NCBI GenBank assembly: GCA_014238285.1
Contig: JABABK010000016.1
Location: 1 to 59,269 of the forward strand
Direction of reading: 5' to 3'
From: Hellea sp.
Lineage (GTDB): Bacteria; Pseudomonadota; Alphaproteobacteria; Caulobacterales; Maricaulaceae
DNA: 59,269 nucleotides
In this document: positions 51,559 to 59,269 of the stretch, piece by piece
How the letters are laid out: each line of letters opens with the position of its first letter
How positions within the stretch are numbered: position 1 is the first letter of the stretch
Notes under the pieces: model-generated
Seen by the model: the letters and a program-made list of their open reading frames with translations, nothing else
The model's database searches: none
Told to the model about the DNA's origin: nothing
Translations under genes and position numbers: made by a program

Positions 51559-53529
51559 CTACTTCATATGTTCGCTTTTACCGACGGATTGCTCAAGGAA
51601 CTTTTCGAGAGCCTCTAGCATTTCAATCCGGTTTTCCTGATCGGACATGTAGTGATCTTCATCCTTAAACTCCAAAGCGGTTACTTTCACTGAGCTTTTC
51701 TTCAAGGCGGACTTCATGCGTTTAAACTGATCGAAATGAACAGCCACATCACCCGTACCGTGGGCTAAAAAGACAGGCTTTTGCAGTTCTTTTGCTCTTT
51801 TAACCGGTGAGTTTTCTTTAAGCTCCTTAGACCCATCAAACCCAGAAAGAATAGAATTTTTGGCTGTAAGCCTACCACCAATATATCTTTTTTGATCATG
51901 GATTAAATCAGATAAATCTGTAACTCCTGCAATTGATATTGTGCAAGCATATAATTCAGGGTTTTTTATGCTACCCATGAGAGCTGCATAACCCCCATAT
52001 GACCAACCGGCTATACAAGTACGCTCCGGATCAGCGTAACCTTTTTCAACAAGCCAACGCGTTCCATCTTCGACATCTTCTTGCATCACAACCCAGTTTT
52101 CACGGCCCGCCTCCATAAATGTTTTGCCATAACCTGCTGAACCACGGAAATTCATTTGCAAAACACCATAACCGCGCGTCGCGAAAAACTGTGCAAAATA
52201 ATAGAAATTCCCTGAACTTCTAGCGTAGGGTCCACCATGCGGCAGAACAATAAAAGGTAAGTCTTTGAGCTGAGCCGTATCCGTAATCGACGGCGGCAAA
52301 GTAACATAAGCCGGAATTTTTTGACCGTCTCTGGCAGTGTAATTAACTGAAATCACAGACCCCATTTCCCTAGATGGCAAGCCTTCATAATATTTTGACA
52401 CAGCTGCCGTTGTCTTCGTTCTATTGTCGGCGAGGAACAAAGTTCCCGGTTCACTGGCGTCACTAACTTTTACCAGAACTTTGGAAAAATCTTGTGTACT
52501 ATCAATATAAGCAACATTGTAACCGGCATATTTTTCACGCACCCATTTAATTCCATCACTTTTATTGCCGATCAACTCGATTTCTGACACGTCCGAAAGG
52601 TAGCGTACACCCAGAATATCTTTTCCATCTGGCGTTAAAACCAAATTTCTGGCATCATAATAATCGTGATGAAATAATTTACGTCCCAAGCTCTTACTCT
52701 GTAAATCATAGACGTAGAGTCCCCGCGTATCTTTTCCGTTATATCGTCCGATCACAAGCTCATTGGGATTGGCAGTAAATCCATAAATATTATCATCTGC
52801 ATCAAGACCCGGATATTTTTTCGACGTAGACCAGTCCTTGGAATTAACGTCATAAATATGCATAGAATACTTGCCATCTCCCATGGTTGACCGACCTTCA
52901 CCAATGCGTACTCGGCCTTGCAAATCAGTGGTCCACTCAGTTACTTGAGGAAGTGTTGTTTGTACCCGCTTATATTTACCGGATCGAACGTTTACCTTCT
53001 GAACAATTGGCAAAGCACCTGCACCAGTTTCATCCGTGAAGCTCATCAAAATATGATCAGGATCATCGTTTAGATAATCAATGACGGTATTATTAAACTG
53101 ACGAAAAAATGAACCAGATCCGATACGTGACCCTTTCACATCTCCATTATCCGGTTTGATAAGGATCTCGCCATCCTTTTTTTGAACGTCCAATGAGTAT
53201 AAAAAACCAGTTCTGATAGGCACTGACCTAATGCGCTCATTTTGCCAGATACTAGCCAAAACAATGTCATTATTGGCCCACTTGATCCATTCCGGCTTCA
53301 CACCTTCAGGCATGCCAATGGCAAAAGACTTACGGCCGCTCCCATCAATGTAATACACGCCTATACCATAGCCCTCGTTAACATTCGCAAAGGCGGCTAT
53401 CATAGAACCATCGGGCGATATGGCTGCATCATAGATTTTTGGTAATTTACCGAACTCTTTTGCCGGCGGTGCGGCAAAGGCTGACGTCGCAAAAAAGAAA
53501 ATCGTACAAATCGTTAGGAAAAAACGCAT
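51559..53529 (-). CDS. Exported S9 (prolyl oligopeptidase-type) peptidase, copy 1
   Basis: A 656-residue homologue and the first gene of the three by transcription order. It has a signal peptide (MRFFLTICTIFFFATSAFA), the same propeller start (FGKLPKIYDAAISPDGSMIA), the catalytic GWSYGGYAALMG, the acid in AHGTGDVAVHF and His in DEDHYMSDQ. The acid neighbourhood is GTGDVAVHF rather than LDQRVHF, so copy 1 differs in the substrate-facing loop. The C-terminus ends in KSEHMK where the others have KSEYM. It lies 77 bp after the dCTP deaminase gene on the same strand. Confidence 0.92.
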   Translation of the reverse strand: MRFFLTICTIFFFATSAFAAPPAKEFGKLPKIYDAAISPDGSMIAAFANVNEGYGIGVYYIDGSGRKSFAIGMPEGVKPEWIKWANNDIVLASIWQNERIRSVPIRTGFLYSLDVQKKDGEILIKPDNGDVKGSRIGSGSFFRQFNNTVIDYLNDDPDHILMSFTDETGAGALPIVQKVNVRSGKYKRVQTTLPQVTEWTTDLQGRVRIGEGRSTMGDGKYSMHIYDVNSKDWSTSKKYPGLDADDNIYGFTANPNELVIGRYNGKDTRGLYVYDLQSKSLGRKLFHHDYYDARNLVLTPDGKDILGVRYLSDVSEIELIGNKSDGIKWVREKYAGYNVAYIDSTQDFSKVLVKVSDASEPGTLFLADNRTKTTAAVSKYYEGLPSREMGSVISVNYTARDGQKIPAYVTLPPSITDTAQLKDLPFIVLPHGGPYARSSGNFYYFAQFFATRGYGVLQMNFRGSAGYGKTFMEAGRENWVVMQEDVEDGTRWLVEKGYADPERTCIAGWSYGGYAALMGSIKNPELYACTISIAGVTDLSDLIHDQKRYIGGRLTAKNSILSGFDGSKELKENSPVKRAKELQKPVFLAHGTGDVAVHFDQFKRMKSALKKSSVKVTALEFKDEDHYMSDQENRIEMLEALEKFLEQSVGKSEHMK

Positions 53530-53606
53530 AATATCCCCACATAAAAGTTATTGTTTGAGCCGTGATATTACCTGTAATGCTTTAAAACTCAAGGCTGTTT
53601 CACAGA

Positions 53607-54620
53607 TCAGTCAGCGAAATGTTTCGACAGCCTAAGCCCTTGGGCCTGATAATGAGACCCGTTCTGGCCGTATAATGTCCCAGGCACGGACTGCATTGGT
53701 TCGTAAACGAGCTTGGCCACGGGTTGCCCATGACGCAATAAAAACGGTACATCCCGTCCTCTGACCTCTAAAACTGCCCGTGAACCTGACCCGCCCATAG
53801 TGCTGACCCCAAAACCAGGGTCAAAAAATCCAGCGTAGTGGGCGCGAAATTCTCCAATTTCTGTGGCGATCGGCGCCATTTCAGCTGCCTGGTCGATGGG
53901 GATTTCAACGGCTTCTTTTGAGGCCAAAATATAAAACTCACCCGGATCCAGAATCAAAAGCCCTTCTGGCGCGCGCAGCGGCACCCAGAAATCTTGAGCT
54001 TTATGAGCCGCAACTTCAGACACCGTGACTAGGCCTGAATGTCGCCGCGCGCGATATCCAATGATGGCATTTTCGCCTTTGCCTTTTAGATCGATACTAA
54101 CAGTTTGCACCCCAAGGGCCTCGTGAACGCCGGCGCGGAACCGCGCCTGCACCAAACGATCACCGGGTTTTACCAGTATAGAGAACGTCCGCGGCGCAAT
54201 TTCCACATAGAGCGGGCCGCTATAACCAGCGCAGATCGCGTCAAACGCTGTCGCCCCGTCACATATGACCCGCGTAAATACGTCAAGTCGCCCCGTAGAG
54301 CTTTTGGGGTTAGCCGCCGCTGATAATTCAGGACTTAACGAGAAACTTTCCTGCAAAGGCACGAGATAGACACAACCTGTCTCAAGCACGGCGCCAGCGG
54401 ACATATCAATTTCATGCATACAAACATCATCAAGGCAGGTCTCAACGTCTCGGCCTTTTCCAGGCAAAAAACTAGCGCGCAGCCGGTACGCTTTTTGACC
54501 AAGGCGTAAATCCAAACTAGCGGGCTGAATTTGACCGGCTATTATCTGCTCAGTTGATGTTACGGCCCCTGAGCCAATCAAAGCCTCTATGGCTTGTTGC
54601 GGTAGAATTCCTGTTGTCAT
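53607..54620 (-). CDS. dcd: 2'-Deoxycytidine 5'-triphosphate deaminase (long form)
   Basis: A 337-residue enzyme that turns dCTP to dUTP. It is the double-length form common in alphaproteobacteria. GILPQQAIEALIGSGAV and QIIAGQIQPASLDLRLG form the start, NPKSSTGRLDVFTRVICDGATAFD is the nucleotide site (KSSTGR), and the second half repeats the fold (IGEFRAHYAGFFDPGFGVS, with a catalytic-Glu-type LEVRGRDVPFLL). The ATG at 54620 is chosen because AGGAAA lies upstream; earlier residues are not conserved. It is divergent from apaG. Confidence 0.88.
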   Translation of the reverse strand: MTTGILPQQAIEALIGSGAVTSTEQIIAGQIQPASLDLRLGQKAYRLRASFLPGKGRDVETCLDDVCMHEIDMSAGAVLETGCVYLVPLQESFSLSPELSAAANPKSSTGRLDVFTRVICDGATAFDAICAGYSGPLYVEIAPRTFSILVKPGDRLVQARFRAGVHEALGVQTVSIDLKGKGENAIIGYRARRHSGLVTVSEVAAHKAQDFWVPLRAPEGLLILDPGEFYILASKEAVEIPIDQAAEMAPIATEIGEFRAHYAGFFDPGFGVSTMGGSGSRAVLEVRGRDVPFLLRHGQPVAKLVYEPMQSVPGTLYGQNGSHYQAQGLRLSKHFAD

Positions 54621-54771
54621 AGCTGATTTCCTACCATTCCCTTCGCCTGAGGCAAGAATGAACTGTAATTTTCTCATCAGCTATGGATAAGGGACTTGCA
54701 CGGGAGGAGCGATTCATAGAGGGTGCCCGGTATCTGCTCTTAACTGAGTGTGTGTGAGAGGGAAATGGGAC

Positions 54772-55164
54772 GTGTACGAACAAAAAACCAAAGATGTGGT
54801 CGTTCGGGTAGAGCCGGATTATTTAGCAGAGCAATCATCGCCTGATGATCATCGCTTTATCTGGGCCTATACGGTTGAAATTGAAAACCAGACAGAAGGC
54901 GATTTACAAGTCGTATCGCGCTTTTGGAAAATAGCCGATAGCCGCGGCCAAGTTCAAGAAGTTCGCGGCGCTGGCGTCGTCGGCGAGAAGCCCGTCCTAA
55001 AACCCGGAGAAGTATTCCGCTACACATCAGGCGCGCCTCTATCAGCGCCGTCCGGCATGATGCTCGGGAACTACTCTATGGAAACGCCTGAAGGCGACCG
55101 CTTTGACGTTGAAATTCCAGCGTTTTTACTCGACAGCCCGCACGAGCCGCTCTTTCTAAACTAA
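54772..55164 (+). CDS. apaG: ApaG domain protein
   Basis: A 130-residue protein of the ApaG/Co2+-Mg2+ type. The patterns VVVRVEPDYLAEQSSPDDHRFIWAYTVEIEN, LQVVSRFWKIADSRGQVQEVRGAGVVGEKPVLKPGE and FRYTSGAPLSAPSGMMLGNY are the conserved beta-sandwich of the family, which is linked to metal homeostasis and diadenosine polyphosphate. The GTG at 54772 is selected on length; a GTG at 54748 is an alternative with poorer ribosome site. It stands alone between dcd and the minus-strand gene. Confidence 0.92.
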   Translation: MYEQKTKDVVVRVEPDYLAEQSSPDDHRFIWAYTVEIENQTEGDLQVVSRFWKIADSRGQVQEVRGAGVVGEKPVLKPGEVFRYTSGAPLSAPSGMMLGNYSMETPEGDRFDVEIPAFLLDSPHEPLFLN

Positions 55165-55187
55165 ACTCAAAACATTTTACCTTTAAC

Positions 55188-55215
55188 AAAAAAAATCCCT
55201 CACCGAAGTGAGGGA
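55188..55215 (-). terminator. Terminator of the His/Arg-rich protein gene
   Basis: Read on the minus strand, TCCCTCAC and GTGAGGGA close on the stable TTCG tetraloop, followed by eight T. It lies about 235 bp after the stop codon at 55451. Confidence 0.8.
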
Positions 55216-55240
55216 AAAGGGTGGGATATTGTCGCCAGAT

Positions 55241-55296
55241 AAGTGGGAGCTTGATCTGGCAAATGCTGGATCAAGTGGGAGCTTAAATCCGGCAAA
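55241..55296. repeat. Short direct repeat downstream of the His/Arg-rich gene
   Basis: AAGTGGGAGCTTGATCTGGC (55241-55260) recurs as AAGTGGGAGCTTAAATCCGG (55273-55292), with most positions matching and a start-to-start spacing of 32 bp. It lies in the transcribed gap between stop codon and terminator. Confidence 0.6.
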
Positions 55297-55450
55297 AAGA
55301 GTTGGTCACTCTATTCATAACTATCCTTGCAAGCGACATGCCAAGTCAAAACACCCTAAAAAGGCGAATTTTTCAAATAATTGAACCTTCAATCGTCGGA
55401 CATGGCACAACCTGAAACGAAACCGTCTCAAATTGAAACAACTAACCGTT

Positions 55451-57118
55451 TTAACCACCTGTTTGAGGATAAGTCCCATAAGGTTGAACCACGGGGGGTT
55501 GCATCACTGGCGGCGTAACTGACTGATGATAGGATTGGCTCAAATATGGATTGGCTCGTCTGAACCCTTCAATATAATTGGGCGGTATATAAACAGGCAC
55601 ATCCTGTCCTGCGCGGTCCAGTAGCACCAAGCTTAAGCCGTCAAACCGGGCCGCGTCCAAACGCTCCGCCGGAATATGCAAACTAAGGCGCTCTTCTTTA
55701 ACGCAGCGCGAATCTACATAAGTCGCGGTTTGGGTATAATCACCGGGAAAATAGCGAAAAGGTCTCGCGCTTGTTTTGTTTTTGCCTTTAAACGCCCTAT
55801 CGACGGCGCGAGGCGCTGGCCTAGGTTTTGGTCTTGATTGCTGCCGAGGCTCTGCTCTTGTCTGTGTTCGAGGCTGGGGTCTAGATTGAGTAGGTCGTGA
55901 CGGTGTAGAACTTGACGACGTTGGACGCGGACGGCTTTCGGGTCTGGATGCCGACGGACGGCTAACCGCGGGCGTGTTCGCTCTTACCACCGGACGAGTG
56001 ACCTGACGCGGCGGCGTAATAACGGTTTCTCGGCGGATATTGTGACGAGTGCCGATGTCTCGAGCGGGACTAGCCTGCAAACGACGTTCAGCCGGGCGGT
56101 CTGGACGTATGATCGCTGAACGCGGGGTTGCGCGCGTTATTGTTGGTCTTGAGGGCGGAACTTTGATCGGTTGCATAATAGGGCGCGTATAAGTTTCTTT
56201 TACGGGCCTATCAGATAAATTGGTTCCACCTGACAAGCGGCGGTCACCCAGCATATCGGGGCGGATTACATTATGGGTTGAAATAACTCTCGGTGAACTA
56301 TGAAGCACGCCTCGTCTGCTATCACGATCGCGACGGTCTTCATTGTCCAAAATACGGTCTTGAATGTCGCGCCGATCATGATCATTGCCTCTATCATCGT
56401 GGTTTCTACCATTACGACCTTGATCATCATGTCGGCTCCCGCCTGCGTGATAATTTCCGTGCCGACTATCATAACCGTGATGGCCATAGTAGTGGTGACG
56501 TGTTCCGCGCCATGACCCGTAGCGAATACGATCAAAGTGATTATAGTATTGACTGTGGCCCCGGTAACGTGGGAATAATCGATACATCCCGCCGACATAG
56601 CCATAGCTATTGCCGCGGTAATATCCGTCATCATAGGTGACCTTTGTAATGTCCCGCGTACAGTCGAGGGTCTGCACGTCATACGTCATCACATTGACCG
56701 GCTGTCCGTTAAGATAAACCGCATGCTCATAGCCTTTGGAGTCATAAGGGTCACGAGAGGCTGACGAATATAGGATAGAAACATCAAGATAAGCCCCGCC
56801 CGAAATGCTGGCACCATCTCGGGATATACCCGAAGCGGCTGACCGTAGGCTCGCAGACCCTGCCATTTGGCTACTATCTTCAAACGGATCAAAGTCCCGC
56901 GCTATATATTCTGTCCGGCCCGTCAGCGGATCAAAATTTGCCAGCACATCCGCCGCTATTTGCTCAGGCGATAATTGTGGTAGAGATTGGGACTTATCGT
57001 AACTCGGCTGAGTAGTGGATACGTAATCTGCGGCAAACGCTATCCCGCCGTAAAGCATTGATGTGACAGCCAAAAAAGCGGCAAATTTACGCGAATTTGA
57101 GATAGTTTTATGAGCCAT
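55451..57118 (-). CDS. Exported His/Arg/Asp-rich low-complexity protein
   Basis: A 555-residue protein with a signal peptide (KFAAFLAVTSMLYGGIAFA-ADY). Four parts are visible: an N-terminal folded region (about 30-180) including SPEQIAADVLANFDPLTGRTEYIARDFDPF and a conserved-looking CTRDITKVTYDDGYY; a central His/Asp/Arg-rich stretch with HHYYGHHGY and HDDRGNDHDRRDI; a Pro/Arg/Ser/Thr stretch (SRPESRPRPTSSSSTPSRP); and a C-terminal folded region with Cys (SRCVKEERLSLHIPAERLD). The His clusters could bind metal. The ATG at 57118 follows AGG. I recognise no family. Confidence 0.6.
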   Translation of the reverse strand: MAHKTISNSRKFAAFLAVTSMLYGGIAFAADYVSTTQPSYDKSQSLPQLSPEQIAADVLANFDPLTGRTEYIARDFDPFEDSSQMAGSASLRSAASGISRDGASISGGAYLDVSILYSSASRDPYDSKGYEHAVYLNGQPVNVMTYDVQTLDCTRDITKVTYDDGYYRGNSYGYVGGMYRLFPRYRGHSQYYNHFDRIRYGSWRGTRHHYYGHHGYDSRHGNYHAGGSRHDDQGRNGRNHDDRGNDHDRRDIQDRILDNEDRRDRDSRRGVLHSSPRVISTHNVIRPDMLGDRRLSGGTNLSDRPVKETYTRPIMQPIKVPPSRPTITRATPRSAIIRPDRPAERRLQASPARDIGTRHNIRRETVITPPRQVTRPVVRANTPAVSRPSASRPESRPRPTSSSSTPSRPTQSRPQPRTQTRAEPRQQSRPKPRPAPRAVDRAFKGKNKTSARPFRYFPGDYTQTATYVDSRCVKEERLSLHIPAERLDAARFDGLSLVLLDRAGQDVPVYIPPNYIEGFRRANPYLSQSYHQSVTPPVMQPPVVQPYGTYPQTGG

Positions 57119-57239
57119 AGTAAAGCCTATCATAGCAACTCTGAGGCCAATCTGAAAACTTTATTCATATTTTGTTCATATTTTAGCAGTTGGGAGAAAA
57201 AGGCCTTCTATTCTGCAAAGCGCTCCCTATATTCTCAAT

Positions 57240-58043
57240 ATGCCTATTGCCTTACTCAACAGATCTCTCATCCGTCTCTCCGGCGAAGGCGTTATGGACT
57301 GGCTCTCCGGCCTAATCACCAACACGCTGGATGAAGATATTAATTTTGCCGCCATGTTGACGCCCCAAGGTAAAATCATAGCCGATTTTTTTGTCATAAA
57401 AGAGGACGATCATCTCTTAATTGATACAGCAGAGAAATTTAAAGATGGCCTGATTAAACGGCTAACGATGTATAGACTGCGCGCGCCGATCACGATCGAA
57501 ATAGATGAGCGTGATGTCTATGCCGCCTGGGACGGAACAGGTGATGAAGGTTTTAAAGACCCCAGACACGCTGGCTTAGGACAGAGAATACTCGCAGGCT
57601 ATATGGAATGCGAAGCAGAAGAGGCTGATTATAATCAGCACCGCCTAACCCTTGGCATTCCCGATAGTCAGTATGACTTTGAAACCAGTCAAACCTTTCC
57701 GGCCAATGCCAATATGGATTTACTCGCCGGCGTGAACTTCAAAAAGGGCTGTTTTGTCGGCCAAGAAGTTGTCAGCCGAATGTACCGCAAAACCGAAATT
57801 AAGAAACGCATGCGTGGATTTACATTTGCCGGCGAAATTAAAGCCGATCAAATCAAGCTCGGCGAGCGCGTTGTTGGCGATGTGATGTACGTCTCAGGCA
57901 ATTTTGGCATGGCGATGGTCCGGCAAGATCGACTCCCACAAGACAGACCTTCAGGAGACTTGGCAGATACTCCCGAAGCCCTTAAAGTGGGCGACGTCAA
58001 CATAACTTTATTGGATATCCCCAATGGAAATACGCCGAAATGA
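57240..58043 (+). CDS. ygfZ: YgfZ/GcvT-like folate-binding protein
   Basis: A 267-residue tetrahydrofolate-binding protein of the YgfZ/GcvT family, involved in iron-sulfur cluster enzyme maintenance. The diagnostic KGCFVGQEVVSRM (K-G-C-x-x-G-Q-E, with the functional Cys) is near residue 175. The N-terminal part begins MPIALLNRSLIRLSGEGVMDWLSGLITNTL. Length is shorter than typical GcvT (about 360), as in YgfZ. It overlaps the GNAT gene by 20 bp and starts a plus-strand operon. Confidence 0.93.
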   Translation: MPIALLNRSLIRLSGEGVMDWLSGLITNTLDEDINFAAMLTPQGKIIADFFVIKEDDHLLIDTAEKFKDGLIKRLTMYRLRAPITIEIDERDVYAAWDGTGDEGFKDPRHAGLGQRILAGYMECEAEEADYNQHRLTLGIPDSQYDFETSQTFPANANMDLLAGVNFKKGCFVGQEVVSRMYRKTEIKKRMRGFTFAGEIKADQIKLGERVVGDVMYVSGNFGMAMVRQDRLPQDRPSGDLADTPEALKVGDVNITLLDIPNGNTPK

Positions 58044-58479
58044 TCCGCGCGATTACCGCGCCTTTGCAGAGCTAAACATTCACTGGATCAGAGACCTTCA
58101 CCATGTGGAGGAATCCGATCAATATATGTATGACCATCCAGAAAGCTACGCCCAAAATGGTAATTCTATTTTCGCACTGATCGAGGAGGATGAAGTGGCG
58201 GGCGTTTGCGCCTTAAAGCAAGATGAAGACGGCGAATGGGAACTGACCAAAATGGCCGTGGACTCCAAATTTCAAGGACGCGGCATTGGTAAAATCATAA
58301 TGGATGCCGTAGAAAGCTATGCGCGAGATGAGCTTGGCCAGTCTCGTATCTACCTTATCAGCAATACCATAAACGCTGCCGCCCTTCGGCTTTACACACG
58401 CTGCGGCTGGACGATTTTGTTTGAAGGCCCACACCCGAAATATGCCCGTGCTGATATTGGTATGGAAAAAATACTATGA
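58024..58479 (+). CDS. GNAT-family N-acetyltransferase
   Basis: A 151-residue acetyltransferase. Motif A is MAVDSKFQGRGIGKIIMDAVESYAR (QGRGIG), and the C-terminal motif is ISNTINAAALRLYTRCGWTILFEG. The N-terminal part (IRRNDPRDYRAFAELNIHWI) and ALKQDEDGEWEL strand are typical. It overlaps ygfZ by 20 bp and the next gene by four bp, so it is translationally coupled in the operon. The substrate is unknown. Confidence 0.9.
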   Translation: MEIRRNDPRDYRAFAELNIHWIRDLHHVEESDQYMYDHPESYAQNGNSIFALIEEDEVAGVCALKQDEDGEWELTKMAVDSKFQGRGIGKIIMDAVESYARDELGQSRIYLISNTINAAALRLYTRCGWTILFEGPHPKYARADIGMEKIL

Positions 58480-58820
58480 GTCTTATAAATCTGGATGGCC
58501 GGAAGTTTTCACCGATCAAAAATTCCGAAGCCGGACGGGTTGCCAGTGATGCGGTTTTTATCTTCGAACAAAGCGGTGACAACTTTTCGGCCCATTACAA
58601 AGGCCAAGGATTTACTGATGATCACCTTATCGGCCATATGACATCGCCGAATAAAGCTGATCTTGTCTATCATAGCCGGAGCGAAGACAGCGCGCTCGAA
58701 GTCGGCGAAGCCAAAGCGGTCTTTGATGTTGACGACAAGGGCAAGCTAACCATTTCCATGCAATGGTGCTGGTTAAGCGGCGATAAACAGTCCGGTACGT
58801 CCTTTTATGGAGAGCTATAA
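58476..58820 (+). CDS. Small protein of unknown function
   Basis: A 114-residue soluble protein with no recognised domain. It is likely beta-rich (SDAVFIFEQSGDNFSAHYKGQGF, ADLVYHSRSEDSALEVGEAKAVFDV, KLTISMQWCWLSGDKQSG). It starts with ATGA overlapping the GNAT stop and its own stop overlaps the tag start by one base, so it is part of a translationally coupled operon. There is no signal peptide. Confidence 0.65.
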   Translation: MSLINLDGRKFSPIKNSEAGRVASDAVFIFEQSGDNFSAHYKGQGFTDDHLIGHMTSPNKADLVYHSRSEDSALEVGEAKAVFDVDDKGKLTISMQWCWLSGDKQSGTSFYGEL

Positions 58821-59269
58821 TGCACGATCCAGATTTACCGCGCTGCGGATGGGTCCCGCCCTCAGATGAGCTTTACTGCAATTATCACGATACAGAATGG
58901 GGCCGCCCTATTCGTGATGACAAAGCTTTGTTCTCCAAACTTATCCAAGACGGCATGCAGGCGGGGCTTGCTTGGATCACAATTCTGCGTAAGCGCGAGA
59001 ACATCCTCAAAGCCTTTGACGGGCTCGATCCGGATATTATCGCCCATTACACAGATAAAGATCGTGAGCGCCTAATGAATGATGCCGGGATTATTCGTTC
59101 GAAACTTAAAATAAACGCCGCCATTCACAACGCGCAAATGTTCATCAAAATGCGCGATGAAGACGGTATAGATTTTAGTGAGTATTTATGGAGCTATGTG
59201 GACGGAAAACCGCTCGTCAATGGTTTTGAAACCCGTGAAGACGTTCCCGTGCAATCGCCCATGTCAGTC
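58820..59269 (+). CDS. tag: DNA-3-methyladenine glycosylase I (3' end outside window)
   Basis: The frame is open from ATG at 58820 to the window end, giving 150 residues; the complete protein is usually about 190. Seen are RCGWVPPSDELYCNYHDTEWGRPIRDDKALFSKL, with the Cys and His of the zinc snap and the YHDTEWG signature, GMQAGLAWITILRKRENI and the substrate-binding loop region. Tag removes 3-methyladenine from DNA and starts base-excision repair. Last gene of the visible ygfZ operon. Confidence 0.93.
   Translation, partial: MHDPDLPRCGWVPPSDELYCNYHDTEWGRPIRDDKALFSKLIQDGMQAGLAWITILRKRENILKAFDGLDPDIIAHYTDKDRERLMNDAGIIRSKLKINAAIHNAQMFIKMRDEDGIDFSEYLWSYVDGKPLVNGFETREDVPVQSPMSV

Noticed and set aside
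1-59269. Prophage, integrative element or transposon
   Set aside because: No integrase, transposase, capsid, att or tRNA target could be recognised; gene composition is that of a core chromosome.

Overview
The window looks like chromosomal DNA of an alphaproteobacterium of the Caulobacterales/Hyphomonadaceae type, probably marine and of moderate GC. The best evidence is a complete CtrA response regulator (231 residues, Asp51, 32556-33251) together with its partner SciP (26142-26414). Both have TTAACC-type CtrA half-sites and GANTC methylation sites upstream. A FliJ-like gene is divergent from ctrA, and DUF1501/DUF1800, long-form dCTP deaminase and SPOR-tailed DD-carboxypeptidase genes fit the same lineage. 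I saw no rRNA, tRNA, CRISPR array, integrase, transposase or prophage gene.

Layout. 1-4880: two paralogous trimeric autotransporter adhesins (the first cut by the window edge) flank a membrane LytTR regulator. 4900-6400: a DUF1304 membrane protein and an exported GIN-domain protein with a very large palindromic operator. 6400-9200: clpS-clpA. 9300-13200: small membrane protein, SRPBCC protein, DUF1800-DUF1501 pair and an overlooked 35-residue membrane ORF. 13200-17000: a NarL-type two-component system and a PqqB-like metallo-hydrolase lipoprotein. 17000-20250: DD-carboxypeptidase, panC, DUF1272 protein and an acetyltransferase. 20250-25850: TonB-dependent receptor, thiolase and mnmA. 25850-33300: sciP, a broken LysE-type exporter, a WYL repressor divergent from a two-gene exported/cytosolic operon, a degenerate MinD-like ATPase, an EF-hand / ECF sigma / anti-sigma operon, fliJ and ctrA. 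33400-46600: metabolic genes (crotonase, sulfotransferase, two SDRs, DUF1214, SRPBCC, secretory lipase, LuxR regulator, TIM-barrel epimerase, fatty-acid desaturase, amino-acid permease). 46600-53530: a radical SAM gene followed on the other strand by three tandem exported S9 peptidases. 53600-59269: dCTP deaminase, apaG, a His/Arg/Asp-rich exported protein, then ygfZ, an acetyltransferase, a small unknown protein and the start of tag.

How the genes may work together. CtrA and SciP form the cell-cycle circuit controlling flagellar and division genes; fliJ shares the ctrA promoter region. ClpS and ClpA supply N-degron proteolysis. The EF-hand, sigma and anti-sigma genes are packed tightly enough to be one regulated unit. 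The WYL repressor has two TGACA/TGTCA-type inverted repeats in the divergent promoter and probably controls both sides. The SDR, DUF1214, SRPBCC, sulfotransferase and crotonase genes suggest catabolism of a lipid-like or terpenoid substrate, but the substrate cannot be read from the sequence.

Most worth following: the adhesin with 24 copies of a 16-residue Asn/Gly repeat and its duplicated neighbour, the 60-bp double palindrome before the GIN-domain gene, the triplicated S9 peptidases with a 164-bp identical tract, and the EF-hand / sigma / anti-sigma operon. All family names come from motif recognition by eye; no database search was possible.
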